In this document: piece after piece, positions 55,578 through 64,000 of the stretch
Position numbering within the stretch: the first letter of the stretch is position 1
Layout: the number at the start of each line of letters is the position of its first letter
Origin: Erythrobacter litoralis
GTDB taxonomy: Bacteria; Pseudomonadota; Alphaproteobacteria; Sphingomonadales; Sphingomonadaceae
Direction: 5' to 3'
DNA: 64,000 nt
Assembly: GCF_029760855.1 (NCBI RefSeq)
Contig: NZ_SOSI01000003.1
Span: forward strand, 434,001-498,000
Program-made: the position numbers and the translations under genes
Notes under the pieces: generated by a model
Told to the model about the DNA's origin: nothing
The model's database searches: none
What the model saw: the letters and a program-made list of their open reading frames with translations, nothing else

Positions 55578-56279
55578 ATGAGCGCATTCAAAGACGGCGA
55601 TCCCACCACTCTCGGCAGGTTATACGGGCGCAGCCAAGGCAAGCCCTTGCGCGGTGCGCAGCAGGATTTGATCGAGAACCTCCTCCCGCAAATCGCGGTC
55701 CCGGATGAGGGTGAGATAACCGCCGAAGGCCTGTTCGGCGATGCGCGACCGCTGCATTTCGAGATCGGGTTCGGCGGCGGGGAGCATCTGGCCTACCGCG
55801 CCGACCTGTTGCCGGATCACGGTTTCATCGGGGCCGAGCCTTTCGTCAACGGTGTCGCCCAGGCGCTGACCCATGTGCGCGACGGCGGCCTCGCGAATGT
55901 GCGGCTCCATGCCGGCGATGCACTGGACGTGCTACGCCGCATTCCCGACAGCTCGCTGACGATGCTCTACCTCCTGCATCCCGATCCATGGCCCAAGAAC
56001 AAACATGCCAAGCGCCGCATGATGAACGATGGCCCCGTGCAAATGTTCGCCCACAAGCTGAAGCCGGGCGGCGAATTCCGGTTCGGGACCGATCACCCGA
56101 TCTATCTTCGGCATGCGCTGATGGTGATGCGGCGGCATACGGACCAGTTCGAATGGCAGGTCGAAGGACGACATAGCTGGGACACCCGCCCCTCCGGCTG
56201 GCCCGAAACCCGCTACGAGCGAAAGGCGCGCGACGTGTTCGGCCACGAAGTGTGGTATTTCCGCTTCCGGCGACGCTGA
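55578..56279 (+). CDS. trmB: tRNA (guanine-N7-)-methyltransferase
   Basis: 233 residues from the ATG at 55578; the frame upstream to a TTG at 55530 is less likely, as the family starts at M-x-A-x-K-x-GDPTTL. SAM motif FEIGFGGGEHL and the catalytic HPDPWPKNKHAKRRMM are present. It makes m7G46 in tRNA. It is preceded by 340 bases without a gene and followed by the dehydrogenase gene. Confidence 0.93.
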   Translation: MSAFKDGDPTTLGRLYGRSQGKPLRGAQQDLIENLLPQIAVPDEGEITAEGLFGDARPLHFEIGFGGGEHLAYRADLLPDHGFIGAEPFVNGVAQALTHVRDGGLANVRLHAGDALDVLRRIPDSSLTMLYLLHPDPWPKNKHAKRRMMNDGPVQMFAHKLKPGGEFRFGTDHPIYLRHALMVMRRHTDQFEWQVEGRHSWDTRPSGWPETRYERKARDVFGHEVWYFRFRRR

Positions 56280-56341
56280 AAGGCGGAACGCTGCGGGCCT
56301 CGCGGCCATTAAGGGTATGACCGTCCGATAAGGAGCATCCC

Positions 56342-57709
56342 TTGATCACCACTACCAATCCCGCGACCGGCCAGACCATCGCGGAATACGAAGAACTCGA
56401 CCAGAACGGCATCGACGCCAAACTGGAAACCGCTACGCGCACCTATGGCCATTGGAAGACTTCGCCGATCGAACAACGAACGGCTGTGCTGAAAAAGCTG
56501 AGCGAACTCTACGAGGCCAATCAGGAAGACTTGGCCAAGCTCGCCACGACAGAAATGGGCAAGCCGATCACGCAGGCCCGCTCGGAAGTGGAAAAATGCG
56601 CGAGCCTGTTCGCCTATTTTGCCGAACACGGGCCGCCCATGCTGGAGTCGCAGTTCTGGGATCTGTCCGATGGCGGCAAGGCCGAAGGCCGCTGGCTGCC
56701 GCAGGGTCCGGTGCTGGCCGTGATGCCGTGGAACTTCCCCTATTGGCAAGTCGTGCGCTTCCTCGCGCCGACGATCCTTGCCGGCAATGTGGGCGTCTTG
56801 AAGCATGCAAGCATCGTACAAGGCGTCGCCGCGCGAATGGAGGAACTAGTGCTCGAGGCAGGCGCGCCGGAAGGGCTGTTCCAGAACCTGTGCGTTTCGT
56901 CCGATCCGATCGCCGATGTCATCGCGGATACTCGCATCGTCGCCGCGACGCTGACAGGTAGCGAGGGCGCCGGTGCTGCGGTGGCGCAGCAGGCGGGTAA
57001 GCACCTGAAGAAGGTGGTGCTGGAACTTGGCGGCTCCGATCCTTTCATCGTCATGCCGTCCGCCGATATGGACCAGGCGGTGGAGGATGCGGTTACGGCC
57101 CGCATCCAGAACAACGGCCAATCGTGCATCTGCGGCAAACGCACCATCGTGCACGCCGACATCTACGACGACTTCGCTGACCGCTTCGTCGCGGCCTTGA
57201 AAGACGTGAAGCTCGGCGATCCGATGGACGATGATACCGAACTCGGCCCGCTATCGAGCGAGGACCAGCGCGACACCGTGCTGGACCAGGTAGCGAAGGC
57301 GAAGGAGGAAAGTTGCACCCTGATGTTCGGCGGCGAGAAGCTCGACCGTGACGGGGCGTGGATGACGGCCGGTCTGCTGACCGATGTCCCTATCGGCAGC
57401 AAAACCGGGACCGACGAGATCTTCGGCCCGGTCGGCCAGCTTTACCGCGCGAAGGACCGCGACGACGCGCTGACCATCGCCAATGCCATCCCTTTCGGCC
57501 TCGGCTCTGCCGTCTGGACCAAAGATGATGACGAGAAGGCATTTTTCGCGAATGGCATCGAGGCCGGAATGACGACGTTCAACGCCGTCAACGGCTCGAA
57601 GATCGAGGCACCCTTCGGTGGCATCAAGCGCTCGGGCCACGGACGCGAACTTGCGCAGTTCGGCCTTCACGAATTCATGAACCTCAAGACGCTGGTTTAC
57701 CCGGCATAG
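56342..57709 (+). CDS. Succinate-semialdehyde dehydrogenase-type aldehyde dehydrogenase
   Basis: 455 residues. The catalytic cysteine is C262 in NNGQSCICGKR and the glutamate lies in VLELGGSDPF. It matches the GabD/YneI-like family, with a slightly short N-terminus (ITTTNPATGQTIAEYEELD). PFGGIKRSGHGREL at the C-terminal end is typical. It oxidises aldehydes, likely succinate semialdehyde, with NAD(P). The following SDR gene begins 11 bases later, so the two probably share a transcript and pathway. Confidence 0.87.
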   Translation: MITTTNPATGQTIAEYEELDQNGIDAKLETATRTYGHWKTSPIEQRTAVLKKLSELYEANQEDLAKLATTEMGKPITQARSEVEKCASLFAYFAEHGPPMLESQFWDLSDGGKAEGRWLPQGPVLAVMPWNFPYWQVVRFLAPTILAGNVGVLKHASIVQGVAARMEELVLEAGAPEGLFQNLCVSSDPIADVIADTRIVAATLTGSEGAGAAVAQQAGKHLKKVVLELGGSDPFIVMPSADMDQAVEDAVTARIQNNGQSCICGKRTIVHADIYDDFADRFVAALKDVKLGDPMDDDTELGPLSSEDQRDTVLDQVAKAKEESCTLMFGGEKLDRDGAWMTAGLLTDVPIGSKTGTDEIFGPVGQLYRAKDRDDALTIANAIPFGLGSAVWTKDDDEKAFFANGIEAGMTTFNAVNGSKIEAPFGGIKRSGHGRELAQFGLHEFMNLKTLVYPA

Positions 57710-57720
57710 GAGCAATTACC

Positions 57721-58371
57721 ATGGCAAAGACAATTCTCATCGTCGGTGCATCGCGTGGCATCGGCCTCGGCCTTGCAAAGGAATTCAAGAGCCGCGGCTG
57801 GGACGTTATCGGCACCGAACGCGACCGCAGCGACGAATTACATGGCCTCGACGGCGTCCGCATCGAAACGATGGATGTCACCAAACCGGAAACCTTTACC
57901 GATTTCGACACGGAGCTCGACGCCGTGATCGTCAATGCGGGGATTACCGGTGCCGAGCATCAGGATGCCGCCAAGGCGACGGCAGACGAAGTGGCACATG
58001 TGATGATGACCAACGCTTTCGGCCCGGCCCACCTTGCCAAGGTGATCCTGCCCAAAATCAAGGACGGCGGCACGCTCGCCATGATGACTTCGCTAATGGG
58101 CTCGATCGAGGATAGCTCGGGCGGATACGACCTCTATCGCACCAGCAAATGCGCGCAGAACATGCTGGCCAAGGGTATTGCCGAACAAAACGCCAATTCG
58201 CGCGGCATTGCCGTCCTTTCCCTGCACCCCGGCTGGGTCCAGACCGATATGGGCGGCCCGAATGCCAAAATCACGGTCGAAGAAAGTGCCAAAGGCCTCG
58301 CCGAGGTTATCGAACAAGCGGACGGCGGCTATCGTTATCTCGATTACAGCGGGAAAGAACTGGCATTTTAA
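57721..58371 (+). CDS. Short-chain dehydrogenase/reductase
   Basis: 216 residues. The N-terminal nucleotide loop is GASRGIG, the NAG segment is VNAGITG, and the active site is S-x(n)-Y-x3-K in DLYRTSKCAQNM. This is an SDR of unknown substrate, in the same reading direction and only 11 bases after the aldehyde dehydrogenase. It may reduce or oxidise a partner metabolite in that pathway. Confidence 0.85.
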   Translation: MAKTILIVGASRGIGLGLAKEFKSRGWDVIGTERDRSDELHGLDGVRIETMDVTKPETFTDFDTELDAVIVNAGITGAEHQDAAKATADEVAHVMMTNAFGPAHLAKVILPKIKDGGTLAMMTSLMGSIEDSSGGYDLYRTSKCAQNMLAKGIAEQNANSRGIAVLSLHPGWVQTDMGGPNAKITVEESAKGLAEVIEQADGGYRYLDYSGKELAF

Positions 58372-58472
58372 GTCTTTGATACAAGACATAAAACGAACGT
58401 ATCGATAGGATTTTCCTACTGTCTTCGAACTTCGCGACGCATAGACAGTCTTGCAAAAGCCCGGATTGCTGG

Positions 58473-58487
58473 TTAATTTTCGGTTAA
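58473..58487 (+). promoter_or_regulatory. Perfect CtrA box before a PEP-CTERM gene
   Basis: TTAATTTTCGGTTAA exactly matches TTAA-N7-TTAA, 57 bases before the ATG of the PEP-CTERM gene. A GANTC site (GAATC, 58498-58502), the target of the alphaproteobacterial cell-cycle methylase CcrM, lies between box and start. Confidence 0.6.
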
Positions 58488-58544
58488 CTTCTTGGTCGAA
58501 TCAAGAGGGTGTCGGGTCGTTAACTCAATCCGAGGGACTTGAAT

Positions 58545-59207
58545 ATGAGATATATAAATAGCTTAGCGGTAAGCACTGCGGCGGCACTTGCGGTGATCGC
58601 GCCCGCCACGGCCAACGCTGTGACTGTTCTGGATTTCGAAGGTATCGGCGATCAACAACCGGTCGGTGATTTCTATGCACCGGATTTCGTGTTTTCCCCC
58701 GATACACTCGCGATTATCGATCAGGACGCCGGAGGAACCGGCAATTTTGCGAATGAGCCTTCCGCAAGTACAGTGATGTTCTTTCTGAACTCCAACAATG
58801 CGGTCCTGAACGCGTTGAATGGGTTCGATACGGGCTTTTCGTTTTTCTATTCCTCGTCGACAGCGGCAACCGTAAACATCTGGAGCGGCTTGAACGCTAC
58901 GGGAACGCTGCTTGGCAGCATAAACCTTGCCGCGCAGAACACAGTGAATTGCGGTGGCGACCCGACCGGCACCTTTTGCAACTTCACGAATATCGGAACC
59001 ACCTTCGAAGGAACTGCCTTTTCCATCGATTTCGGCGGAACTGCCAACCAGACCGCGTATGACAACATCACGTTCGGTTCGGCCACTGCCGGCGGTGCCG
59101 TTCCCGAACCTGCGACTTGGGCCTTGTTTATCCTCGGCTTCGCGCTGGTCGGCGGGGCGCTGCGTTCGAAGCGACTCAATCGTATGACCACCATTCGGTA
59201 TAGTTGA
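58545..59207 (+). CDS. PEP-CTERM sorting-domain protein (second)
   Basis: 220 residues from the ATG at 58545, with GAGGG 8 bases upstream. Signal peptide ends near TANAV. The body is FEGIGDQQPVGDFYAPDF... with NVFSPDTLAIID, resembling small calcium- or sugar-binding secreted domains without enzyme motifs. The C-terminus carries PEPATW, a hydrophobic helix (ALFILGFALVGGAL) and RSKRLNR, the exosortase recognition layout. It sits 35 kb from the exosortase at 21995. A perfect CtrA box lies in its promoter. Confidence 0.87.
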   Translation: MRYINSLAVSTAAALAVIAPATANAVTVLDFEGIGDQQPVGDFYAPDFVFSPDTLAIIDQDAGGTGNFANEPSASTVMFFLNSNNAVLNALNGFDTGFSFFYSSSTAATVNIWSGLNATGTLLGSINLAAQNTVNCGGDPTGTFCNFTNIGTTFEGTAFSIDFGGTANQTAYDNITFGSATAGGAVPEPATWALFILGFALVGGALRSKRLNRMTTIRYS

Positions 59208-59222
59208 AAAAACTCTATTTAT

Positions 59223-59256
59223 CGGTGCCGCACCTCTCGAAAGGGCTGCGGCACCG
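59223..59256. terminator. Bidirectional terminator between the PEP-CTERM gene and malic enzyme
   Basis: CGGTGCCGCA (59223-59232) pairs with TGCGGCACCG (59247-59256), a perfect 10-bp stem, with a loop that can form a smaller inner stem (CCT/AGG). T-rich sequence follows on both sides, so it can serve both convergent genes. Confidence 0.75.
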
Positions 59257-59268
59257 AACGTTTTCTAA

Positions 59269-61530
59269 CTAACCTACCACGCCGGCGCTCGCCAAAACGG
59301 CGAGCGTCAGGACGTCCGGTGCAATGGCCGTCATCGGCGCGATCTGCACTGGCTTTTCCATTCCGATCATCATCGGGCCGACGGTGGCCGCATCGCCCAG
59401 TTCGCGTAGCAGCTTGGCCGAAAGGTTGGCCGATTGCAGTCCGGGCATGATGAGGACGTTTGCCGGACCCGACAGGCGGCTGAAGGGGTATAGCCCCATC
59501 ACCGTGGGGTTGAGCGCGGCATCGGGCGCCATTTCGCCTTCGTATTCGAAGCCCGGCTCCTCTGCATCGAGGATGGCCACCGCATCGCGGATATTGTTGA
59601 GCCATTGCCCGCTGGGATTGCCGAAAGTCGAATAAGACAGGAACGCCACACGCGGTTCGTGCCCCATCCGCCGCGCGACTGCCGCGGTCTCTTTGGCTAT
59701 ATGCGCCAGCTCTTCCGAAGTCGGCCGCTCGTTCATAGTGGTGTCGGCGAGGAAAGTGGTGTGGTTCTTCCCGATCAGCATGTGTATGCCGAAAGCCAGA
59801 CCGCCCGGCTTTTCGTCCAGCACTTTGGCGATCTCGCGCGCCGTCTGTGCGAAGGTGCGCGTCAGGCCGGAGATCATCCCGTCCCCATGGCCAAGCGCCA
59901 CCAGCAGGGCGGCGAACACGTTGCGCTCCTGATTGACCATGCGGCCCACGTCGCGTTCGGTATAGCCGCGGCGTTGCAGGCGCTTGTAGAGGAAATCGAC
60001 CATCGCCGGCACCTTGTCGGACACGAGCGAGTTCTCGATGATCCAGTCGTCCGGATCGTCCACCGCCAGCTCGACCAGCTTCTCGCGCACCTTTTCGGTC
60101 CGCCCGACGAGGATCGGTTCGCCATAGCCATAGTCTCGGAACTGGATTGCCGCGCGCAGGGCGACGTCTTCTTCCGCCTCGGCGAACACCATCCGTTTGG
60201 GGTTGGCCTTCGCGATCTCGTAAATGTTCGTAAGCGCCGCTGTCGTGGGGTTGAGGCGCGACTTCAGCGCGATCCGGTATTCTTCGAAATCCTCGATCGG
60301 CGCCTGCGCAACGCCTGAGTCCATTGCCGCCTGGGCGACCGCGCTGGAAACAACCTCCATCAGCCGCGGATCGAACGGAGCGGGAATGATATAATCGGTG
60401 CCGAACTGGTGGCTGACGCCATAGGCCGCCGCGACTTCCTCTGGCACCCGCTCGCGCGCCAACTGGGCGATGGCGCGCGCGGCGGCGATCTTCATTTCCT
60501 CGTTGATCGCGGTCGCCTGCACATCGAGCGCGCCCCGGAAGATGAAGGGGAAGCCGAGGACATTGTTGACCTGGTTCGGATAATCGCTGCGCCCGGTCGC
60601 AATAATCGCGTCGGGGCGCACGGCCTTTGCCTCTTCCGGCATGATTTCGGGGATCGGGTTCGCCATTGCGAAGAGGATCGGCCTGTCGGCCATCTCCGCG
60701 ATCCATTCGGGCTTGAGGGCACCGGCGGCAGACAGGCCGAGGAATATGTCCGCGCCTTTCAGGGCCTCGTGCAAATCCTTCGCATCGGTCGGCACGGCAT
60801 GTGCGCTTTTCCATTGGTCGACATTCTCGCGGCCCGGCGTGATGGGGCCCGAACGGTCGCACACGATGACGTTCTCGTGCGGCATGCCCATTGCCTTCAC
60901 CAGCGCGGTACAGGCGAGCGCGCTCGCGCCCGCGCCATTCACCACCATCCGGCAATCCTTTAGCTTGCGCCCGGTCAGGTGACAGGCGTTGATCAAGCCA
61001 GCGGCGGCGATGATCGCGGTGCCATGCTGATCGTCGTGCATCACCGGGATGTTCATCTTCTCTCGCAAAGCCTGCTCGATGATGAAGCATTCGGGCGCGG
61101 CGATGTCTTCAAGGTTGATGCCGCCGAAGCTCGGCTCCATCAGCGCCACCGCATTGATGAACGCTTCGGGAACCTCGGTATCGAGTTCTAAATCGATGGA
61201 ATCAACATCGGCGAAGCGCTTGAACAGCACCGCCTTGCCTTCCATGACCGGTTTGGACGCCAGCGCGCCCAGATTGCCGAGGCCAAGGATCGCCGTCCCG
61301 TTGGAGATGACCGCCACGAGGTTGGAGCGGGCGGTGTATTTCGCCGCGCATTTCGGATCGGCGGCGATCGCTTCCACCGGCGCCGCGACGCCCGGCGAAT
61401 AGGCGAGGCTGAGATCGCGCTGCGTCGCCATGGGTTTCGACGCGATGATCTCGATCTTACCGGGGCGGATCGTCTCGTGATAGAACAGCGCCTCGCGGGT
61501 GGTGAAGGCGGTCGGTTTCTCGTCGGCCAT
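59269..61530 (-). CDS. maeB: NADP-dependent malic enzyme with phosphotransacetylase-like domain
   Basis: 753 residues. Malic enzyme N-domain (about 1-160, [43 protein letters not shown]), NADP-binding domain ([20 protein letters not shown]), then a C-terminal PTA-like domain (about 430-753, [28 protein letters not shown]) common in this class but with altered catalytic residues. It converts malate to pyruvate plus CO2 and NADPH. The ATG at 61530 gives the family start [19 protein letters not shown]. Divergent from mutS, as in many alphaproteobacteria. Confidence 0.94.
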   Translation of the reverse strand: MADEKPTAFTTREALFYHETIRPGKIEIIASKPMATQRDLSLAYSPGVAAPVEAIAADPKCAAKYTARSNLVAVISNGTAILGLGNLGALASKPVMEGKAVLFKRFADVDSIDLELDTEVPEAFINAVALMEPSFGGINLEDIAAPECFIIEQALREKMNIPVMHDDQHGTAIIAAAGLINACHLTGRKLKDCRMVVNGAGASALACTALVKAMGMPHENVIVCDRSGPITPGRENVDQWKSAHAVPTDAKDLHEALKGADIFLGLSAAGALKPEWIAEMADRPILFAMANPIPEIMPEEAKAVRPDAIIATGRSDYPNQVNNVLGFPFIFRGALDVQATAINEEMKIAAARAIAQLARERVPEEVAAAYGVSHQFGTDYIIPAPFDPRLMEVVSSAVAQAAMDSGVAQAPIEDFEEYRIALKSRLNPTTAALTNIYEIAKANPKRMVFAEAEEDVALRAAIQFRDYGYGEPILVGRTEKVREKLVELAVDDPDDWIIENSLVSDKVPAMVDFLYKRLQRRGYTERDVGRMVNQERNVFAALLVALGHGDGMISGLTRTFAQTAREIAKVLDEKPGGLAFGIHMLIGKNHTTFLADTTMNERPTSEELAHIAKETAAVARRMGHEPRVAFLSYSTFGNPSGQWLNNIRDAVAILDAEEPGFEYEGEMAPDAALNPTVMGLYPFSRLSGPANVLIMPGLQSANLSAKLLRELGDAATVGPMMIGMEKPVQIAPMTAIAPDVLTLAVLASAGVVG

Positions 61531-61644
61531 GATCGTCCTTGTCGTTGGTCGGCCATGCCCTAAGGGCATTCTAAGCCAAGTCATAGGGGAAAGACGCCCC
61601 CTTCCGCTTCCCGAATCGGTTGCCCCCTCGCTACGGCGACAGCC

Positions 61645-64000
61645 ATGTCCGGCAAGCCAACTCCGATGATGGAACAGTACCTCGCTCTTAAAGCCGAGGC
61701 CGGCGATGCGCTGCTGTTCTACCGGATGGGCGATTTCTTCGAACTGTTCTTCGATGATGCGAAACGCGCCGCCGCTATCCTCGATATCGCGCTGACCACG
61801 CGCGGTGAGCACGACGGCATGCCGGTGCCGATGTGCGGCGTGCCTGTGCATTCTGCGGAAGGCTATCTCGCCCGGCTGATCAAGGGCGGCGCGCGCGTCG
61901 CCATTGCCGAACAGACCGAAACTCCGGAGCAGGCGAAGAAGCGCGGCGGTTCGAAAGCGCTGGTGGCGCGCGATATCGTGCGCTTCGTCACCTCCGGCAC
62001 GCTTACGGAAGACGCGCTGCTCGAACCGCGCCGGGCGAACCTGCTGGTGGCTGTGGCGCCGATGCGCGGGGGAGTGGGTCTTGCAGCGTGCGATATCTCG
62101 ACCGGCGAGACGGTGCTGGAAGAATGCTCTGAAGATGCAGTGGACGCGGCGCTCGCCCGTCTGGGCGCGAGTGAAATCGTCGCGCCGGACGATGTCGAAC
62201 TGAATGATGCCACTCCGCGCCCGCGGTCGGACTTTCGCAGCGAGGAAGGCGAACGGAGGCTGAAGGCGCTGCACGGGCTCGCTATGCTCGATGCGCTGGG
62301 GGATTTCACCCGGCCGATGCTGGCGGCCGCAGCGGGCCTTTTCGCCTATCTCGACCATGCGGGGCGCGGTACTCTGCCCTTCCTCCAGCCGCCCACCCTG
62401 CGCGCATCGGGCGACCACATGGCGATGGACGCGGCGACGCGGACGAGCCTTGAAATCCTGCAGGCGCAAAGCGGCGGGCGCGACGGCAGCCTGATCGCCT
62501 GCGTGGATCGATGCGTGACGGGCGCGGGTGCGCGGCAATTGGCGGAGGACCTGTCCGCACCGCTCGCCGCAAAAGTGCTGGTCGATGCGAGACATTCGGC
62601 GGTGCGTCACTTCCACGCCGATCCCCTGCTGCGCGCCGACCTTCGCGCGATGCTGAAAAGCCTGCCGGACATCGGGCGCGCACTGGGGCGGATCGTCGCG
62701 GGCCGGGGCAGTCCGCGCGACATGGGGCAGGTGCGCGACGGGCTCGATCAGGCCCGCCGTATTCGCGATACGCTGCGTGCGAGTGCGGACCTTCCATCAT
62801 TACTGCAAACGGCATGCGCCGGGCTTGGCGGGCATGCGGAACTGACCGACCTTCTGGGCCGTGCTTTGGTCCCTTCCCCGCCGACCGAGCGCAGTGGCGG
62901 CGGGTTTATCGCCGAAGGGTACGATCACGCGCTCGACGACTTGCGCGAAACCAGCGGCAACGCACGCCGCGCCATCGCCGCACTCGAAGCGAAGTATCGC
63001 GAGGAAACCGGCGTCGTCTCGCTCAAGATCAAGCACAACAAGGTGCTCGGCTATTTCATCGAGGTACCCGCCAAGCACGGCGACAGCCTGATGGCACCCG
63101 ACAGTGGGTTCACCCATCGCCAGACGATGGCGGGGGCGGTGCGGTTCAATTCGCTCGGGCTGCACGAGGAAGCGAGCCGCATCGCGCAAGCGGGTGCCCA
63201 CGCGCTGGCCGCCGAGGAAGCGCATTACGAGGATTTGTGCGCGCGGATCGTGGAACGCCGCAATGCGATTGCCGCCACGGCGGCGGCACTGGCGCGGATC
63301 GACGTGTCCGCCGCTTTGGCCGAAAGGGCGGCGGAAGGCGATTGGACCCGGCCGGAGATCCTCGAAGACCCCTGTCTCGAAATCACCGGCGGGCGGCACC
63401 CGGTAGTCGAAAGCGCGCTTGCAAAGACCGGCGAGCGCTTCGTCGCGAACGATTGCACGCTGGGGACGGACGATCGGCTATGGCTCATTGGCGGTCCGAA
63501 TATGGGCGGAAAATCGACCTTCCTGCGCCAGAACGCGCTCATCATGCTGCTTGCACAGGCAGGGAGCTTCGTGCCGGCCACGAAGGCCCGGATCGGGCTC
63601 GCCGACCGTATTTTCAGCCGCGTGGGCGCAAGCGACAATTTGGCGCGCGGGCGGTCCACTTTCATGGTCGAGATGGTCGAGACAGCCGCCATCCTTGCGC
63701 AGGCGACACCGCGCAGCTTCGTCATCCTCGACGAGGTCGGCCGCGGAACCTCGACCTATGACGGCATGGCGCTCGCTTGGGCGGTAGTCGAAGCAGTGCA
63801 CGAAACGCTGAAATGCCGCTGCCTGTTCGCCACACATTACCACGAACTCAGCCGCCTTGCCGATACCTGCGAGGCATTGAGCCTGCACCACGTTCGCGCC
63901 AAGGAATGGAAAGGCGACCTTATCCTGCTGCACGAACTGGCCAACGGTGCCGCTGATCGCAGCTACGGCCTGTCGGTTGCGAAGCTCGCCGGTGTGCCGC
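61645..64000 (+). CDS. mutS: DNA mismatch repair protein MutS (partial, C-terminus off the edge)
   Basis: 785 residues seen before the edge. The mismatch-recognition domain starts MEQYLALKAEAGDALLFYRMGDFFELFFDDA, with the FYRMGDFFE Phe-x-Glu loop. The clamp and lever domains follow, then the ATPase with Walker A GPNMGGKST, ASDNLARGRSTFMVEM, and Walker B VILDEVGRGTST. The missing tail should hold the dimerisation helices. It detects base mismatches and starts repair with MutL. Start at ATG 61645. Confidence 0.96.
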   Translation, partial: MSGKPTPMMEQYLALKAEAGDALLFYRMGDFFELFFDDAKRAAAILDIALTTRGEHDGMPVPMCGVPVHSAEGYLARLIKGGARVAIAEQTETPEQAKKRGGSKALVARDIVRFVTSGTLTEDALLEPRRANLLVAVAPMRGGVGLAACDISTGETVLEECSEDAVDAALARLGASEIVAPDDVELNDATPRPRSDFRSEEGERRLKALHGLAMLDALGDFTRPMLAAAAGLFAYLDHAGRGTLPFLQPPTLRASGDHMAMDAATRTSLEILQAQSGGRDGSLIACVDRCVTGAGARQLAEDLSAPLAAKVLVDARHSAVRHFHADPLLRADLRAMLKSLPDIGRALGRIVAGRGSPRDMGQVRDGLDQARRIRDTLRASADLPSLLQTACAGLGGHAELTDLLGRALVPSPPTERSGGGFIAEGYDHALDDLRETSGNARRAIAALEAKYREETGVVSLKIKHNKVLGYFIEVPAKHGDSLMAPDSGFTHRQTMAGAVRFNSLGLHEEASRIAQAGAHALAAEEAHYEDLCARIVERRNAIAATAAALARIDVSAALAERAAEGDWTRPEILEDPCLEITGGRHPVVESALAKTGERFVANDCTLGTDDRLWLIGGPNMGGKSTFLRQNALIMLLAQAGSFVPATKARIGLADRIFSRVGASDNLARGRSTFMVEMVETAAILAQATPRSFVILDEVGRGTSTYDGMALAWAVVEAVHETLKCRCLFATHYHELSRLADTCEALSLHHVRAKEWKGDLILLHELANGAADRSYGLSVAKLAGVP

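Noticed and set aside
59219..61090. A 623-codon open frame on the minus strand within the malic enzyme gene
   Set aside because: Its translation is Arg/Gly/Ala-rich with no domain, and it lies in a different frame of a clearly recognised enzyme; it is a GC-rich shadow.

Overview
The window comes from a marine-type alphaproteobacterium of the order Sphingomonadales, most like the Erythrobacter group. The evidence is gene content and order (hisS-prfA-prmC-DUF4167 block, lptB-rpoN, ctrA, malic enzyme divergent from mutS), GC-rich third positions, and sphingomonad-style PEP-CTERM tails (PEPxxW). This is inference from protein families, not from a 16S gene.

Region 1 (1 to about 23.6 kb) is a surface-polysaccharide locus tied to an exosortase. 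From left to right it holds: a truncated membrane protein that may be the initiating sugar transferase, a 2OG-Fe(II) oxygenase, an RTX-tailed beta-helix protein, a Wzy/WaaL-type polymerase, a Wzz-like protein, a second beta-helix protein (exported), two sulfotransferases, a Wzx flippase, a GT2 glycosyltransferase, a third beta-helix protein, an Alg14-Alg13-type fused glycosyltransferase, an EpsD-type peptidyl-prolyl isomerase lipoprotein, a pyruvyl transferase, an FrhB-like protein, an outer-membrane barrel, a Wza-type export protein, a second Wzz-like protein, a P-loop partner lacking the Walker lysine, exosortase and EpsI. Together they suggest a Wzx/Wzy-made polymer that is pyruvylated and probably sulfated, and acted on by three related beta-helix proteins with different export routes. 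The three beta-helix proteins share an IRGGG...DHPDxIQxW core and are the most unusual element here.

Region 2 (23.7 to 33.5 kb) is mostly housekeeping: a host-attachment-family protein, a penicillin-interacting serine hydrolase, a small lipoprotein, polA, an HWE/HisKA_2-type sensor kinase, an MscS channel and a bacterial CDC48/p97-type double AAA+ ATPase.

Region 3 (33.8 to 38.4 kb) is a CoA-transferase operon (scoA, an e(P4)-like phosphatase lipoprotein, scoB, a CaiB-type transferase), followed by a GbsR/MarR-type regulator and a small membrane protein. Matching 20-bp dyads lie upstream of the regulator and of the membrane gene.

Region 4 (38.4 to 64 kb) is core genome: metK, lnt, DUF4167, prmC, prfA, hisS, an M61 peptidase, ppa, a BON-MscS protein, pmbA, a small membrane protein, lptB, rpoN, ctrA, trmB, a succinate-semialdehyde-type dehydrogenase, an SDR, the NADP malic enzyme, and mutS running off the right edge. 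Two PEP-CTERM proteins (near 54.7 and 58.5 kb) are likely clients of the exosortase. One has a perfect CtrA box (TTAA-N7-TTAA) in its promoter, so surface-protein production may be tied to the CtrA regulator encoded nearby.

The two gene-free stretches over 300 bases are 33473-33827 (orphan terminator plus nested palindromes; possible small RNA) and 55238-55577 (AT-rich, one 7-bp dyad, nothing else seen). I see no tRNA, rRNA, insertion sequence, prophage or CRISPR array.
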